A stretch of DNA of 64,000 nucleotides, from contig NZ_CP029463.1 of NCBI RefSeq assembly GCF_003148385.1, positions 620,001-684,000 on the forward strand. The letters run 5' to 3'. This document shows, in pieces, positions 17,289 through 25,035 of this stretch. The position numbers were made by a program, and so were the translations under genes. A model generated the notes under the pieces. That model saw nothing but the letters and a program-made list of their open reading frames with translations. It had not been told where the DNA came from and did no database searches. The DNA comes from Flavobacterium sediminis. Its GTDB lineage: Bacteria; Bacteroidota; Bacteroidia; Flavobacteriales; Flavobacteriaceae. Position 1 is the stretch's first letter. Each line of letters opens with the position of its first letter.

Positions 17289-17590
17289 CTATCGATCTTA
17301 TCTAAAACAATATTAATAATTTCCTGTTTAGACAATACTGATGAAGATTGCCATAAGATTTCTCCTTTACAGAACAGGGCTGTTGTAGGGACTGATTTGA
17401 TATTGTATTTTTCGGCTATCTCATCTAAACTGTTTACCGTAATTATACTCACATTTATTCGTTTTCCGAAAACGTTTTTAACTTGCCTTAAGGTTGGCGC
17501 CATCATTTCACAAGGATCACAATCTGCAATTGTAAATTCAACTAAAGCAGGCTTTTCATCCTGAATAATTTCTAATAATGTATTTTCCAT
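17285..17590 (-). CDS. Thioredoxin-family protein (CDPC)
   Basis: A 101-residue protein with a thioredoxin fold and no signal peptide, so cytoplasmic. The active site is C24-D-P-C27, where standard thioredoxin has CGPC; the cis-proline lies in SVPTTALF. The Asp in the active site should change the redox potential. The start overlaps the upstream gene end by 19 nt and the stop overlaps the next gene by 4 nt, which is tight translational coupling. The operon is transcribed from a Crp/Fnr-like bidirectional promoter. Confidence 0.88.
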   Translation of the reverse strand: MENTLLEIIQDEKPALVEFTIADCDPCEMMAPTLRQVKNVFGKRINVSIITVNSLDEIAEKYNIKSVPTTALFCKGEILWQSSSVLSKQEIINIVLDKIDS

Positions 17591-17799
17591 AACTTATTCC
17601 TTTTCATTAAGGGGCAGCTACCGGATTGGCAGCCAAAATCAAAGATAGTTTGTATTAAGAAATACAAGGCGAATAAATAAAAGAAACTTTCACCGCTTTT
17701 GTAAGCATGAAAACTTATTCCTATAGCCAAAACTAAACGAACTATACGCATTACATGCCAGTTCGAAAAGAGCATTCTTTTCCAATTTATATTTTTCAT
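17572..17799 (-). CDS. Small inner-membrane protein, DUF2892/YgaP-like
   Basis: A 75-residue protein with two TM segments (IVRLVLAIGISFHAY and YLFALYFLIQTIF), followed by FGCQSGSCPL near 55-64. The layout of a short two-helix membrane unit with a C-terminal Cys pair is like DUF2892 proteins, which often accompany rhodanese or thioredoxin domains in sulfur metabolism. First gene of the operon with the thioredoxin. The family call is by likeness only. Confidence 0.72.
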   Translation of the reverse strand: MKNINWKRMLFSNWHVMRIVRLVLAIGISFHAYKSGESFFYLFALYFLIQTIFDFGCQSGSCPLMKRNKLWKIHY

Positions 17800-17804
17800 A
17801 TCAG

Positions 17805-17878
17805 CTAAAGTAAGATATCACGAAAAAACGTTATGTGACATTTGTCACCTTTTAGTATTATTTTTTTACCAAAATTTG
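17805..17878. promoter_or_regulatory. Bidirectional Crp/Fnr-like promoter
   Basis: A perfect palindrome GTGAC-ATTT-GTCAC lies at 17835-17848 between divergent operons. On the minus strand TACTTTAG (17805-17812) and on the plus strand AAAATTTG (17871-17878) each have one mismatch to TAnnTTTG. Both are centred exactly 33.0 bp from the palindrome centre. One regulator dimer could therefore drive both the thioredoxin operon and the copper-receptor operon. Confidence 0.7.
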
Positions 17879-17917
17879 CTTTATATTTTCTAAAAAAACG
17901 GATCTCAGCCTTTTATT

Positions 17918-18301
17918 TTGATAAAAGTTGTACAAAATACACTCCTTTTTCTCATTGTTAGCAGTCTTTTCCTGTTTAACATTAAAGTGGTCATTTTACA
18001 ATTTGAATATACCTTTAACAACAAAGCGTTCACTGAAAAATACTGTATTAACAAGGACAAGCCGGAATTAAAATGTAACGGTAAATGCCACTTAGCCAAG
18101 ATCGCTAAAGAAAATCAAAAAGAAAACGCTGAAAAACAATTTTTTCTGGATATCGAAATTACATTTTTTCAAAATATTGAAAAAACTTTTGCCTTTTTTA
18201 ATCCGTATTTAATTTTAAAAAAGACTTTCTGGAATTGTCCGGATTTATATTCATTGACAACTCTCACAGAATTGGATCATCCTCCTCAATTTTCATTTTA
18301 A
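17918..18301 (+). CDS. Membrane-anchored Cys-motif protein upstream of the copper receptor
   Basis: A 127-residue protein that starts at TTG: the frame is closed upstream at 17891 and no ATG lies between. It has one N-terminal TM (residues 8-28) and then a periplasmic part with C43 and the compact motif C53-N-G-K-C57-H-L. The C-terminal part is aromatic (FFQNIEKTFAFFNPY). Proteins of this type are found before TonB receptors in Bacteroidota. The CxxxCH set and the neighbouring OprC-like receptor suggest metal (copper) handling in the periplasm; this is inference. Confidence 0.75.
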   Translation: MIKVVQNTLLFLIVSSLFLFNIKVVILQFEYTFNNKAFTEKYCINKDKPELKCNGKCHLAKIAKENQKENAEKQFFLDIEITFFQNIEKTFAFFNPYLILKKTFWNCPDLYSLTTLTELDHPPQFSF

Positions 18302-18388
18302 CTTTCAATATCAATTTTTTATTGCCTTAGCTGTTTTGCATTCATTTAAAAAACGGTTATGGCACAAGTTTGACTTTATTTAATTAAA

Positions 18389-20485
18389 ATGAAAAAAATA
18401 ATAATGAGTTTAGGCTTACTAGCCTTTACTGTATCTCATGCGCAGGAAAATCAAAAAAACACAACTGACTCTACTAAAGTAACATTGTTAAATGAAGTTT
18501 TAGTAACAGGAAATCAGATCAATGATCCTGCCCAAGTAATCGTAAAACAAGATTATACCGAAAAGGTGGTTCAACCTAAAAATTCGGGTGAATTATTTCA
18601 GGGCATCAACGGATTCTCTTTAATAAAAAGAGGAAATTATGCGGTTGACCCTTCGTTCAGAGCTAGTCAATACGAACAATTAAATGTACAGATCGACGGA
18701 GGGACCAAGGCTTTTCATGCGTGTCCTAATCGCATGGATCCGGTAACTACTTTAGTAAACCCGGAAGAAGTCACTAAAATTGAGATCATCAAAGGACCGT
18801 TTTCCGTTCGCTACGGAAATACTTTTGCCGGACTGATCAATCTGGTTACCAAAACCCCGGCGTATAACGAGAAAAAAATCAGTGGGTCATTATCTTCCGG
18901 TTATGAAAGCAATGGAAAATCTATTGTAAATATGCTGGAATTGGGTACCAAGATCAAGAAATTTGATTTCACCGGAAATGTAAGCTATCGAGATTACGGA
19001 AATTATGAGGACGGAAACCAAAATGAGATTCCTTCTTCTTTCAGAAGTACTAATTATGGCTTAAAAGCAGGTTACGACATTACAGAAAATCAACGCTTAC
19101 AGGCATCTTTCAAACAAAATTTCGGACGGGATGTTTTACATGCCGGATTACCGATGGATACCGATGAAGACAATAGTACTCTGGCTGCTTTAGACTACAA
19201 ATGGAATAGTACACATAAAACATTTAAAAGTTTAACTTCAAAACTATATTACTCGTATGTAGACCATACTATGAGTAATACCAGAAGACCTTCTTTTATG
19301 ATGATGGAGGCTGTTTCAAATGTGGAAGCTTTAACTTATGGCGGAAAAATAGAGACTAAATGGCAATTCAGCCCGAAAGTCGTTTTATTTACCGGAGTGG
19401 ATATGGTTAACTTATCACGAGATGGTGGCAGAGACCGATTAGTTAAAGTCATGAATGGTAACCCATTGCCTATGCCAATGAGTTTTTACGACAAAGTTTG
19501 GCAAGACAGTTATACAAACGATACCGGAGTTTTTGCGGAAGCCAAAATTAAAACATCAGATAAGTCTGTGGTAACAATAGGTTCGCGAATGGATTTTATT
19601 GCTGCTGAAGCTAAAGATCTGGATCCTACATTTGCCGCACTTTATCCCAACTTAGACAAGCAAACCGAAGCCAATTACAGCGGAACGGTTTCCTACAAAT
19701 ACACTTTCAATCCGAACTATAACATTGAATTCTCATTTGGTAGAGGAACAAGAGCGGCTACAATTGAAGAACGCTATATTGCTTTTTTTAACATAGGAAG
19801 AGACACTTACGAATATGTCGGGAATCCGTATTTAAAACCGGAAGTAAACAACCAGTTTGAAATCGGATTCAATGGAAAACATAATTTTAATGGCTTTGTT
19901 TCTCAGCTACGATTCGGTTCGTCTGTTTTCTACTCAATTTACGAAAACTATATTTTAGGTGTTATAGACGAAAGTTTAACTCGAAAATATAACCCGACAA
20001 CTCCGCCTATTCATCCGAAAGTATTCCGTAATATTGATAATGCGCTAAAAACCGGTTTTGAAATATATGCTAATGCTGATTTTGCAAATCACTTTAATTT
20101 TAGCACTGAAATTTCTTATACCTATACCGAAAACAAAGATTTTAACGAAAGTCTGCCTTTAACACCTCCTTTGATCACCCGCTTGAAATTGAGTTATGAG
20201 ATCAAAAAGTTTTGGGCTAGTGCACAATACACACTGACTGCTAAACAAAACAAAATTTCATATAGCTATGATGAGATTGCCACATCCGGCTATGAAGTTA
20301 TGGATATAAAATTAGGCTATAAGCCTTTTGAGAGCCTTTCATTAGGAACAGGTGTTTTGAATTTATTTGACCAATATTACAACAACCACTTAACGTTTGC
20401 CTTCAACAATGTAGCAGGTTACGGAAGAGTTCCGATTACAGAACCGGGACGTAATTTTACATTCTTTGTGAATTATAAATTTTAA
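18389..20485 (+). CDS. TonB-dependent copper receptor, OprC/NosA-like
   Basis: A 698-residue outer-membrane receptor: signal peptide to about 19 (TVSHAQ), plug domain about 35-155 (IIKGPFSVRYGNTFAGLINLVT), then the 22-strand barrel ending FVNYKF. Two motifs match the copper site known from Pseudomonas OprC: C112-P-N-R-M116 (CxxxM, in HACPNRMDP) and H293-T-M295 (HxM). This supports copper as cargo rather than siderophore. NosA supports nitrous oxide reductase in Pseudomonas; here the copper could serve any respiratory cuproenzyme. It probably shares the Crp/Fnr-like promoter of the preceding gene. Confidence 0.87.
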   Translation: MKKIIMSLGLLAFTVSHAQENQKNTTDSTKVTLLNEVLVTGNQINDPAQVIVKQDYTEKVVQPKNSGELFQGINGFSLIKRGNYAVDPSFRASQYEQLNVQIDGGTKAFHACPNRMDPVTTLVNPEEVTKIEIIKGPFSVRYGNTFAGLINLVTKTPAYNEKKISGSLSSGYESNGKSIVNMLELGTKIKKFDFTGNVSYRDYGNYEDGNQNEIPSSFRSTNYGLKAGYDITENQRLQASFKQNFGRDVLHAGLPMDTDEDNSTLAALDYKWNSTHKTFKSLTSKLYYSYVDHTMSNTRRPSFMMMEAVSNVEALTYGGKIETKWQFSPKVVLFTGVDMVNLSRDGGRDRLVKVMNGNPLPMPMSFYDKVWQDSYTNDTGVFAEAKIKTSDKSVVTIGSRMDFIAAEAKDLDPTFAALYPNLDKQTEANYSGTVSYKYTFNPNYNIEFSFGRGTRAATIEERYIAFFNIGRDTYEYVGNPYLKPEVNNQFEIGFNGKHNFNGFVSQLRFGSSVFYSIYENYILGVIDESLTRKYNPTTPPIHPKVFRNIDNALKTGFEIYANADFANHFNFSTEISYTYTENKDFNESLPLTPPLITRLKLSYEIKKFWASAQYTLTAKQNKISYSYDEIATSGYEVMDIKLGYKPFESLSLGTGVLNLFDQYYNNHLTFAFNNVAGYGRVPITEPGRNFTFFVNYKF

Positions 20486-20508
20486 TAAAAACCAACATAA
20501 AGCCAGTC

Positions 20509-20538
20509 AAGTCGGAAGAAAAATCTTCCGACTTTTTT
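20509..20538. terminator. Bidirectional terminator
   Basis: A 10-bp perfect stem (20509-20518 with 20525-20534), 6-nt loop and a T run on the plus strand. It lies between the convergent copper receptor and methyltransferase genes. Confidence 0.88.
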
Positions 20539-20540
20539 AT

Positions 20541-21137
20541 TTATTCTTTGGTTCCTAAAAACCGAATAACAGAACCTTCTCCCTGATGGTATTTTCCTTC
20601 GTTGAGAACAATAACTTTTTTTTCCAACTGTTCAAAAACAACTCCCGGGAATTCCTCTTTTACTTCTTCCGGTGAAAAAAGCATTTCTACATCCTTTGGT
20701 CCACCGGATGAATATTTCAATTGTTCTTTACTAAAAGCTTCAAAAAGAATTTTCCCGCCTGGCTTTACTAAAGTTAATAGCTTTTGATGTACTTCTTTGC
20801 GAATGGATTTCGGAAAATGAGCAAAAATCAGTACTAAACCATCAAAGCTATCAGGTTTATAGGGCATTCCCATTGCACTACAAACTTCATAATCTAATGA
20901 TACTTTTTTTATTTCTGCTAAATCCAACGCTTTTTTCTTCCCTTCCTCACTCATGTCAAAAGCACAGACCTCCCTATTGTTTTGAGCTACAAAAACAGCA
21001 TTTCTGCCCTCGCCTTCTGCCGGAAATAAAATTTTGCCTTTGGGTAAAAAGTCAAGGTACTCTTTTAAAAATTCATTAGGCTCAGCACCGTATGCAAAAT
21101 CAGTTTCTGCATAACGACTATTCCAAAAATCTTTCAT
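20541..21137 (-). CDS. Class I SAM-dependent methyltransferase (TPMT/TehB-like)
   Basis: A 198-residue methyltransferase. FWNSRYAETDFAYGAEPNEFL at the N-terminus is shared with TehB and thiopurine-type enzymes. Motif I is LFPAEGEGRNAVF near 36-48, motif II CAFDMSEEG near 58, and GLVLIFAHFPK is motif IV. The GEGRN form is typical of enzymes acting on small or chalcogen compounds. It overlaps the DUF6132 gene by 4 nt and is last in an operon with a c-type cytochrome. The substrate is unknown. Confidence 0.86.
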   Translation of the reverse strand: MKDFWNSRYAETDFAYGAEPNEFLKEYLDFLPKGKILFPAEGEGRNAVFVAQNNREVCAFDMSEEGKKKALDLAEIKKVSLDYEVCSAMGMPYKPDSFDGLVLIFAHFPKSIRKEVHQKLLTLVKPGGKILFEAFSKEQLKYSSGGPKDVEMLFSPEEVKEEFPGVVFEQLEKKVIVLNEGKYHQGEGSVIRFLGTKE

Positions 21138-21340
21138 TTTTTATCGTCTTTCTTAGGTGAAGTAACAAACATATTGAACAATAAACCGCCCATTAAACCA
21201 CCGTAAAGCGTACTGTTTAGCGGTTTTGACGTTATGGCACAGGTTCCTGATGCACAACCCACATAGTAATAATAGGCATAACCGGCAATACAACCGATAA
21301 TTACTCCAATTCCTGTAATAAGGTATGTTTTCTTTTTCAT
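21134..21340 (-). CDS. DUF6132-type small membrane protein, 68 aa
   Basis: Two TM segments (YLITGIGVIIGCIAGYAYY and LYGGLMGGLLFNMFV) with a conserved GCASGTCAITSKP loop carrying a CxxxxC pair. The chosen ATG at 21338-21340 overlaps the upstream stop codon by one base (TAATG), so an earlier in-frame start inside the cytochrome gene is unlikely. The loop resembles those of small membrane proteins often next to thioredoxin or heavy-metal genes. Its function is not known. Confidence 0.8.
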   Translation of the reverse strand: MKKKTYLITGIGVIIGCIAGYAYYYYVGCASGTCAITSKPLNSTLYGGLMGGLLFNMFVTSPKKDDKK

Positions 21341-22335
21341 TATTTTTTGTCGAACGTGATGCTCCAAATTCCTCTTACTTCATTCTCTGCATAACCTGTT
21401 GCCAGATCGTTCGGATACAAAGTTTTGAGCTTCTTCAAAACTTCCGGTTTTATATTCTCGGGTTTTCCATGGCATTGTAAACACATGGTATTGGTTTCGA
21501 TCGGATAATAGAAATGGACTTTTTCGGTCTCTTCTACTACTATAGGCTGGATTTCCTTTTGGGCAGACAAATCTTTTTTGAATTGTTCTATGTAACCTAA
21601 TTCTTCTGCTGATGCTTTGTTGTTCGGATTTCTATTCTTATCGGAAACTCTTTTAATTTCTGCATTATAGTGAACAGACATACTATCCGTCAATGGCATT
21701 GCACTTACATTACAAAATTTTAAAGCAGCTTCGGTTCCTTCTTTTTGTATAGTTCCCATAAGATTTTTACCTAAAACCTTTTTGGTTCCCAAAGCATATT
21801 CCAGACCAATATCAGCATAGGTTTTTTCTTTTGCTTCTTCCTGAAATTGTTTCCCGCTTTGTTTCCAATTAAATTCACCATGATTTCCTTTCCAATGTTC
21901 CGCAAACCAATCCGGTTCTTCAATTTGATAATCATACATGAACTCAGCTATTTTAGCAACACTGCCTTCCGGAAAAGCTTGCTTCGGCATAACGCCAAAA
22001 CGCTTGACAGCTCCGTTCATCAATGCTTTATCAGCTGTTGGTTCCGCAACAAAATCGGTAACGGCTTTTATAAATTCTGCTTTAGTGTAACTCTGCATCG
22101 TAATATACCGTCCTTTTATGGCAACCATAGGCGGAGCGATACGCCCTTCTTGTTCTGCAGCACTTGGGCTATGACATAAATAGCAATGTTTTTCCATTAG
22201 CTCTTTGGCTTCAGATGGTTCAAACTGAACCATACTGACTGAATCCTCAGTAGTTTTAACTTCCTGATAATCTGATTTCTTGTTATTACAACTAACCAAT
22301 AACAATAAACCGAAAAACCATATACTATTTTTCAT
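21340..22335 (-). CDS. Di-heme c-type cytochrome lipoprotein with DUF3365 domain
   Basis: A 331-residue lipoprotein (LLLVSCNNKK, Cys16). The N-terminal half has a haem site C51-Y-L-C54-H and resembles a small cytochrome c domain. The C-terminal half fits DUF3365 (Tll0287-like), with FYYPIETNTMCLQCHG and a second CxxCH starting at residue 285. The start at MKNSIWFF is preferred because a longer version would run into the operator and lose the lipobox position. Likely a periplasmic haem sensor or electron carrier. First gene of an operon with DUF6132 and the methyltransferase. Confidence 0.85.
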   Translation of the reverse strand: MKNSIWFFGLLLLVSCNNKKSDYQEVKTTEDSVSMVQFEPSEAKELMEKHCYLCHSPSAAEQEGRIAPPMVAIKGRYITMQSYTKAEFIKAVTDFVAEPTADKALMNGAVKRFGVMPKQAFPEGSVAKIAEFMYDYQIEEPDWFAEHWKGNHGEFNWKQSGKQFQEEAKEKTYADIGLEYALGTKKVLGKNLMGTIQKEGTEAALKFCNVSAMPLTDSMSVHYNAEIKRVSDKNRNPNNKASAEELGYIEQFKKDLSAQKEIQPIVVEETEKVHFYYPIETNTMCLQCHGKPENIKPEVLKKLKTLYPNDLATGYAENEVRGIWSITFDKK

Positions 22336-22350
22336 TTCTTTAGTTTTTAT

Positions 22351-22394
22351 CAAAAATATAACGCTAACTCTACTTTTGAGGTAACACATGTTAC
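22351..22394 (-). promoter_or_regulatory. Crp/Fnr-like site plus -7 element for the DUF3365 cytochrome
   Basis: A perfect palindrome GTAAC-ACAT-GTTAC at 22381-22394 and minus-strand TATTTTTG at 22351-22358 (full match). The centres are 33.0 bp apart. The site is 46 bp before the start codon. No matching -7 element is found on the plus strand, so the peroxiredoxin gene is not served from it. Confidence 0.72.
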
Positions 22395-22564
22395 ACAATC
22401 TGATTTAATATAGAACGTTTCAATATTTAAATAGATTTTATTTATTAAATATAAATTTACAATAAAATTATTTAATACACAAATACTATTAAGACAAATA
22501 ACATTATTAGTTGATCTGATATTTGCAATATTAAAATTAATGTTAAACAAAAATTATAATTATT

Positions 22565-23269
22565 ATGGAAGATCAAGTAACATTTATGCCGAGAATAGGT
22601 GAAAAAGCACCTGAATTCACAGCAGTAACAACTCAGGGAACTATTAATTTCCCTAAAGACTATGAAGGAAAATGGGTTATATTTTTTAGTCATCCTGCCG
22701 ATTTTACTCCGGTTTGTACTTCTGAGTTTATGACGTTTGCCAATATGGAAAAACAATTTAATGAGGCCAATTGTGAATTAGTAGGACTATCAGTAGACGG
22801 ATTATATAGTCATATTGCCTGGTTAAGAACGATCAAAGAGAAAATTGAATACAAAGGAATGAAAGATATTGAGGTAACTTTTCCTTTGATTGAGGACATC
22901 TCAATGGAAGTTTCTAAACGATACGGGATGATACAACCGGGCGAAAGCAGTACACAAGCAGTCAGAGCTGTTTTCTTTATTGACCCGAAAGGTATTATCA
23001 GAACCATTTTATATTATCCGCTAAGCATCGGTAGAAATTTTCAGGAAATTTACAGAGCCTTAATAGCCTTACAAACTGCTGATGCTTTTCAGGTCGCATG
23101 TCCGGCTGACTGGCAACCGGGAGATGATGTTATTGTTCCTACTGCAGGTTCTTGCGGTGTAGCCAAAGAAAGAATGGAAGATGCAGAAACACTTGACTGT
23201 AAAGACTGGTTCTTCTGTACGAAGAAACTGGACAAGCAAAAAGTTCTGGACACTGTTCTTAAAAAATAA
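22565..23269 (+). CDS. Peroxiredoxin, Prx6/1-Cys type
   Basis: A 234-residue thiol peroxidase that reduces H2O2 and organic peroxides. The peroxidatic Cys51 sits in HPADFTPVCTSEF. The long C-terminal domain (CPADWQPGDD near 178) and total length fit the Prx6 class. Additional C-terminal cysteines (SCGVAKERM, LDCKDWFFC) are more than a strict 1-Cys enzyme needs and could act as resolving residues. Cytoplasmic, monocistronic, followed by a strong terminator. Confidence 0.92.
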   Translation: MEDQVTFMPRIGEKAPEFTAVTTQGTINFPKDYEGKWVIFFSHPADFTPVCTSEFMTFANMEKQFNEANCELVGLSVDGLYSHIAWLRTIKEKIEYKGMKDIEVTFPLIEDISMEVSKRYGMIQPGESSTQAVRAVFFIDPKGIIRTILYYPLSIGRNFQEIYRALIALQTADAFQVACPADWQPGDDVIVPTAGSCGVAKERMEDAETLDCKDWFFCTKKLDKQKVLDTVLKK

Positions 23270-23295
23270 AAAATAGCCTTCGGGCTATTTTTTGT
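23270..23295 (+). terminator. Terminator of the peroxiredoxin gene
   Basis: A 9-bp stem (23270-23278 with 23283-23291) closed by a TTCG tetraloop and followed by T residues, directly after the stop codon. Confidence 0.88.
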
Positions 23296-23302
23296 AATGT
23301 AA

Positions 23303-23346
23303 GTTACATTTGTTACGCACCACAACTTGCTTTTTTACTATTTTTG
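23303..23346 (+). promoter_or_regulatory. Crp/Fnr-like site plus -7 element for the cytochrome c peroxidase
   Basis: GTTAC-ATTT-GTTAC at 23303-23316 (symmetry broken only at the middle base of a half-site) and TATTTTTG at 23339-23346, a full -7 match. The centres are 33.0 bp apart. The site ends 47 bp before the start codon. Confidence 0.7.
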
Positions 23347-23362
23347 ATACAAAATCCGACCT

Positions 23363-24451
23363 ATGAAAAAAAATATAGCTCTATTGGCAATTCTAAGTTT
23401 TATTTCTTGTAAGAATGATGAGCCAAAAGAAATTCCGCTCGCTGACACCAAGGTCAAAACAGCACTTATGGTTGAAGCTGATGATTATTTCAAACCAATT
23501 TCCTCTGTTTCAAATAAAAATATTCCGGAAAATTTCCAGCAATTAAACAACCCTGTCAATATTACTTCTGTTAGGTTTGATGATCGTTTAAATGATAAAG
23601 AACGCTTAGGACAAAAGTTATATTATGACAAACGTTTGTCTAAAAACGGAACGATCAGTTGTAATTCCTGTCATAATCTGGACACTTACGGTGTAGACAA
23701 CTCACCTACTTCACTTGGCGATACTAAAGCCTTCGGAAACAGAAATTCTCCCAGTGTTATTTATGCTTCATTGCACTTTAAACAATTTTGGGACGGTCGG
23801 GCTAAAGATGTGGAAGAACAAGCCGGCATGCCAATCTTAAATCCGGTAGAACACGCTATTCCGTCTGAAGACTTTTTAATAAACCGCCTAAGAGGTATTG
23901 AAGAATATCAAAAATTATTCAAATCTGTATATCCTAACGATAAGGAACCTGTTACCTATGCTAATTTAACGAATGCTATAGGCTCTTTTGAAAGAAAGTT
24001 GCTGCCAGAAAGCCGTTTTGACAAATGGTTAGACGGGAACGACAATGCCTTAGACGAAACTGAAAAAGCCGGTTTGAAATCCTTTATCAACAACGGATGT
24101 ATCACCTGCCATAGCGGTGTGGCTATAGGCGGACAAATGATGCAAAAATTCGGTTTATATGGAAATTATTGGGAGTACACTAAAAGTAAAACGACAGATA
24201 ACGGTATATATGACCTGACAAAAAATGAAACGGATAAGTTCATGTTTAAAACTCCGAGTCTTAGAAATGTTGAAAAAACATATCCATATTTTCACGACGG
24301 TTCAGTAGCAAAGTTAGAAGACGCTGTTAAGATCATGGGTAAACTGCAAACTAACAAAGAGTTATCTGAAACTGAGATTAATAATATTGTTGCTTTCTTA
24401 AAAACACTGACAGCTGATATTGATGAAAAATATAAAAAAGCCGATAATTAA
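23363..24451 (+). CDS. Di-heme cytochrome c peroxidase (MauG/CCP family), lipoprotein
   Basis: A 362-residue periplasmic lipoprotein (ISFISCKND, Cys16). It has two haem c sites: C100-N-S-C103-H and C246-I-T-C249-H. The segments LGQKLYYDKRLS and FGNRNSPSVIYAS are typical of bacterial CCP, and KTPSLRNVEKTYPYFHDGS near 300 is the family C-terminal motif. It reduces H2O2 with electrons from the respiratory chain. The Crp/Fnr-like promoter suits the low-oxygen induction known for CCP genes. Confidence 0.93.
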   Translation: MKKNIALLAILSFISCKNDEPKEIPLADTKVKTALMVEADDYFKPISSVSNKNIPENFQQLNNPVNITSVRFDDRLNDKERLGQKLYYDKRLSKNGTISCNSCHNLDTYGVDNSPTSLGDTKAFGNRNSPSVIYASLHFKQFWDGRAKDVEEQAGMPILNPVEHAIPSEDFLINRLRGIEEYQKLFKSVYPNDKEPVTYANLTNAIGSFERKLLPESRFDKWLDGNDNALDETEKAGLKSFINNGCITCHSGVAIGGQMMQKFGLYGNYWEYTKSKTTDNGIYDLTKNETDKFMFKTPSLRNVEKTYPYFHDGSVAKLEDAVKIMGKLQTNKELSETEINNIVAFLKTLTADIDEKYKKADN

Positions 24452-24462
24452 TCGGCTTTTTT
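24434..24462 (+). terminator. Terminator of the cytochrome c peroxidase gene
   Basis: A 12-bp perfect stem (24434-24445 with 24451-24462) with a 5-nt loop. The stop codon lies inside the hairpin. Confidence 0.88.
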
Positions 24463-25035
24463 ATATTCTAAATTGAGAGTCAAACCACGTCTTCCTGATT
24501 GATTACCCATTAATTTAGTATAGTCCAAATACTAAAAAACAATTCACTTGTCAATAACAATATTAGAATCAATACAATCAGTATCTTCCAAAAAAGATTC
24601 GCTCTACATTTTATTTCTATCTATTCTTATCGTTTCCAATCTATCGTCTATCTGAAAACCTCTCTTTTTCATATAGAAAAACTGTATCCAAAAAAATCAC
24701 ATTAGAAAAAAATCACACGTTTTGTAGCAAAAAAATAGTTTAAAAAGAAATGCCACAATTGTTGTGTCAAAAAAAATCTATCAAAAAAATTGACACAAAA
24801 TGCCGAAAAAAACAATTTTGAGTACGATTTTGACACTGTGTTGATTTTTTAGTCGCTGTATTTTTTTAGATAAAAACTACAGTTTAAAGAAAATATGCAG
24901 ATAAAAAACCTTAAAAATTTAAGAAACATTTAAAATATCCGGTTAAAACTGAAAAAACCGTAAAAACAACTATTTGCCTTTTCGTATTACAAAAAAAATA
25001 TACATTTATCCATATTTAATTACAAATAAAATGCA
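24463..25035. other. AT-rich gene-free stretch with short repeats
   Basis: No coding sequence is convincing on either strand. The AT content is high, with many A runs of 6-8. AAAAAAATCACA occurs twice near 24690-24720. TTGTGTCA at 24762-24769 pairs with TGACACAA at 24791-24798. It marks the left boundary of the accessory island and probably holds the promoter for the broken T9SS gene. No full TAnnTTTG match was seen close to that start. Confidence 0.5.

Noticed and set aside
17115..17564. 149-codon open frame on the plus strand over the thioredoxin gene
   Set aside because: The opposite strand encodes a thioredoxin with active site and tight operon spacing; the plus-strand frame shows no family features.
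18389..20485. Siderophore or vitamin B12 as cargo of the TonB receptor
   Set aside because: The CxxxM and HxM pair specific to OprC/NosA-type copper receptors is present, and there are no siderophore or cobalamin genes nearby.
22381..22564. Control of the peroxiredoxin gene by the palindrome at 22381-22394
   Set aside because: At +33 bp on the plus strand (22417-22424) there is no TAnnTTTG-like element, and the gene start is 170 bp away.
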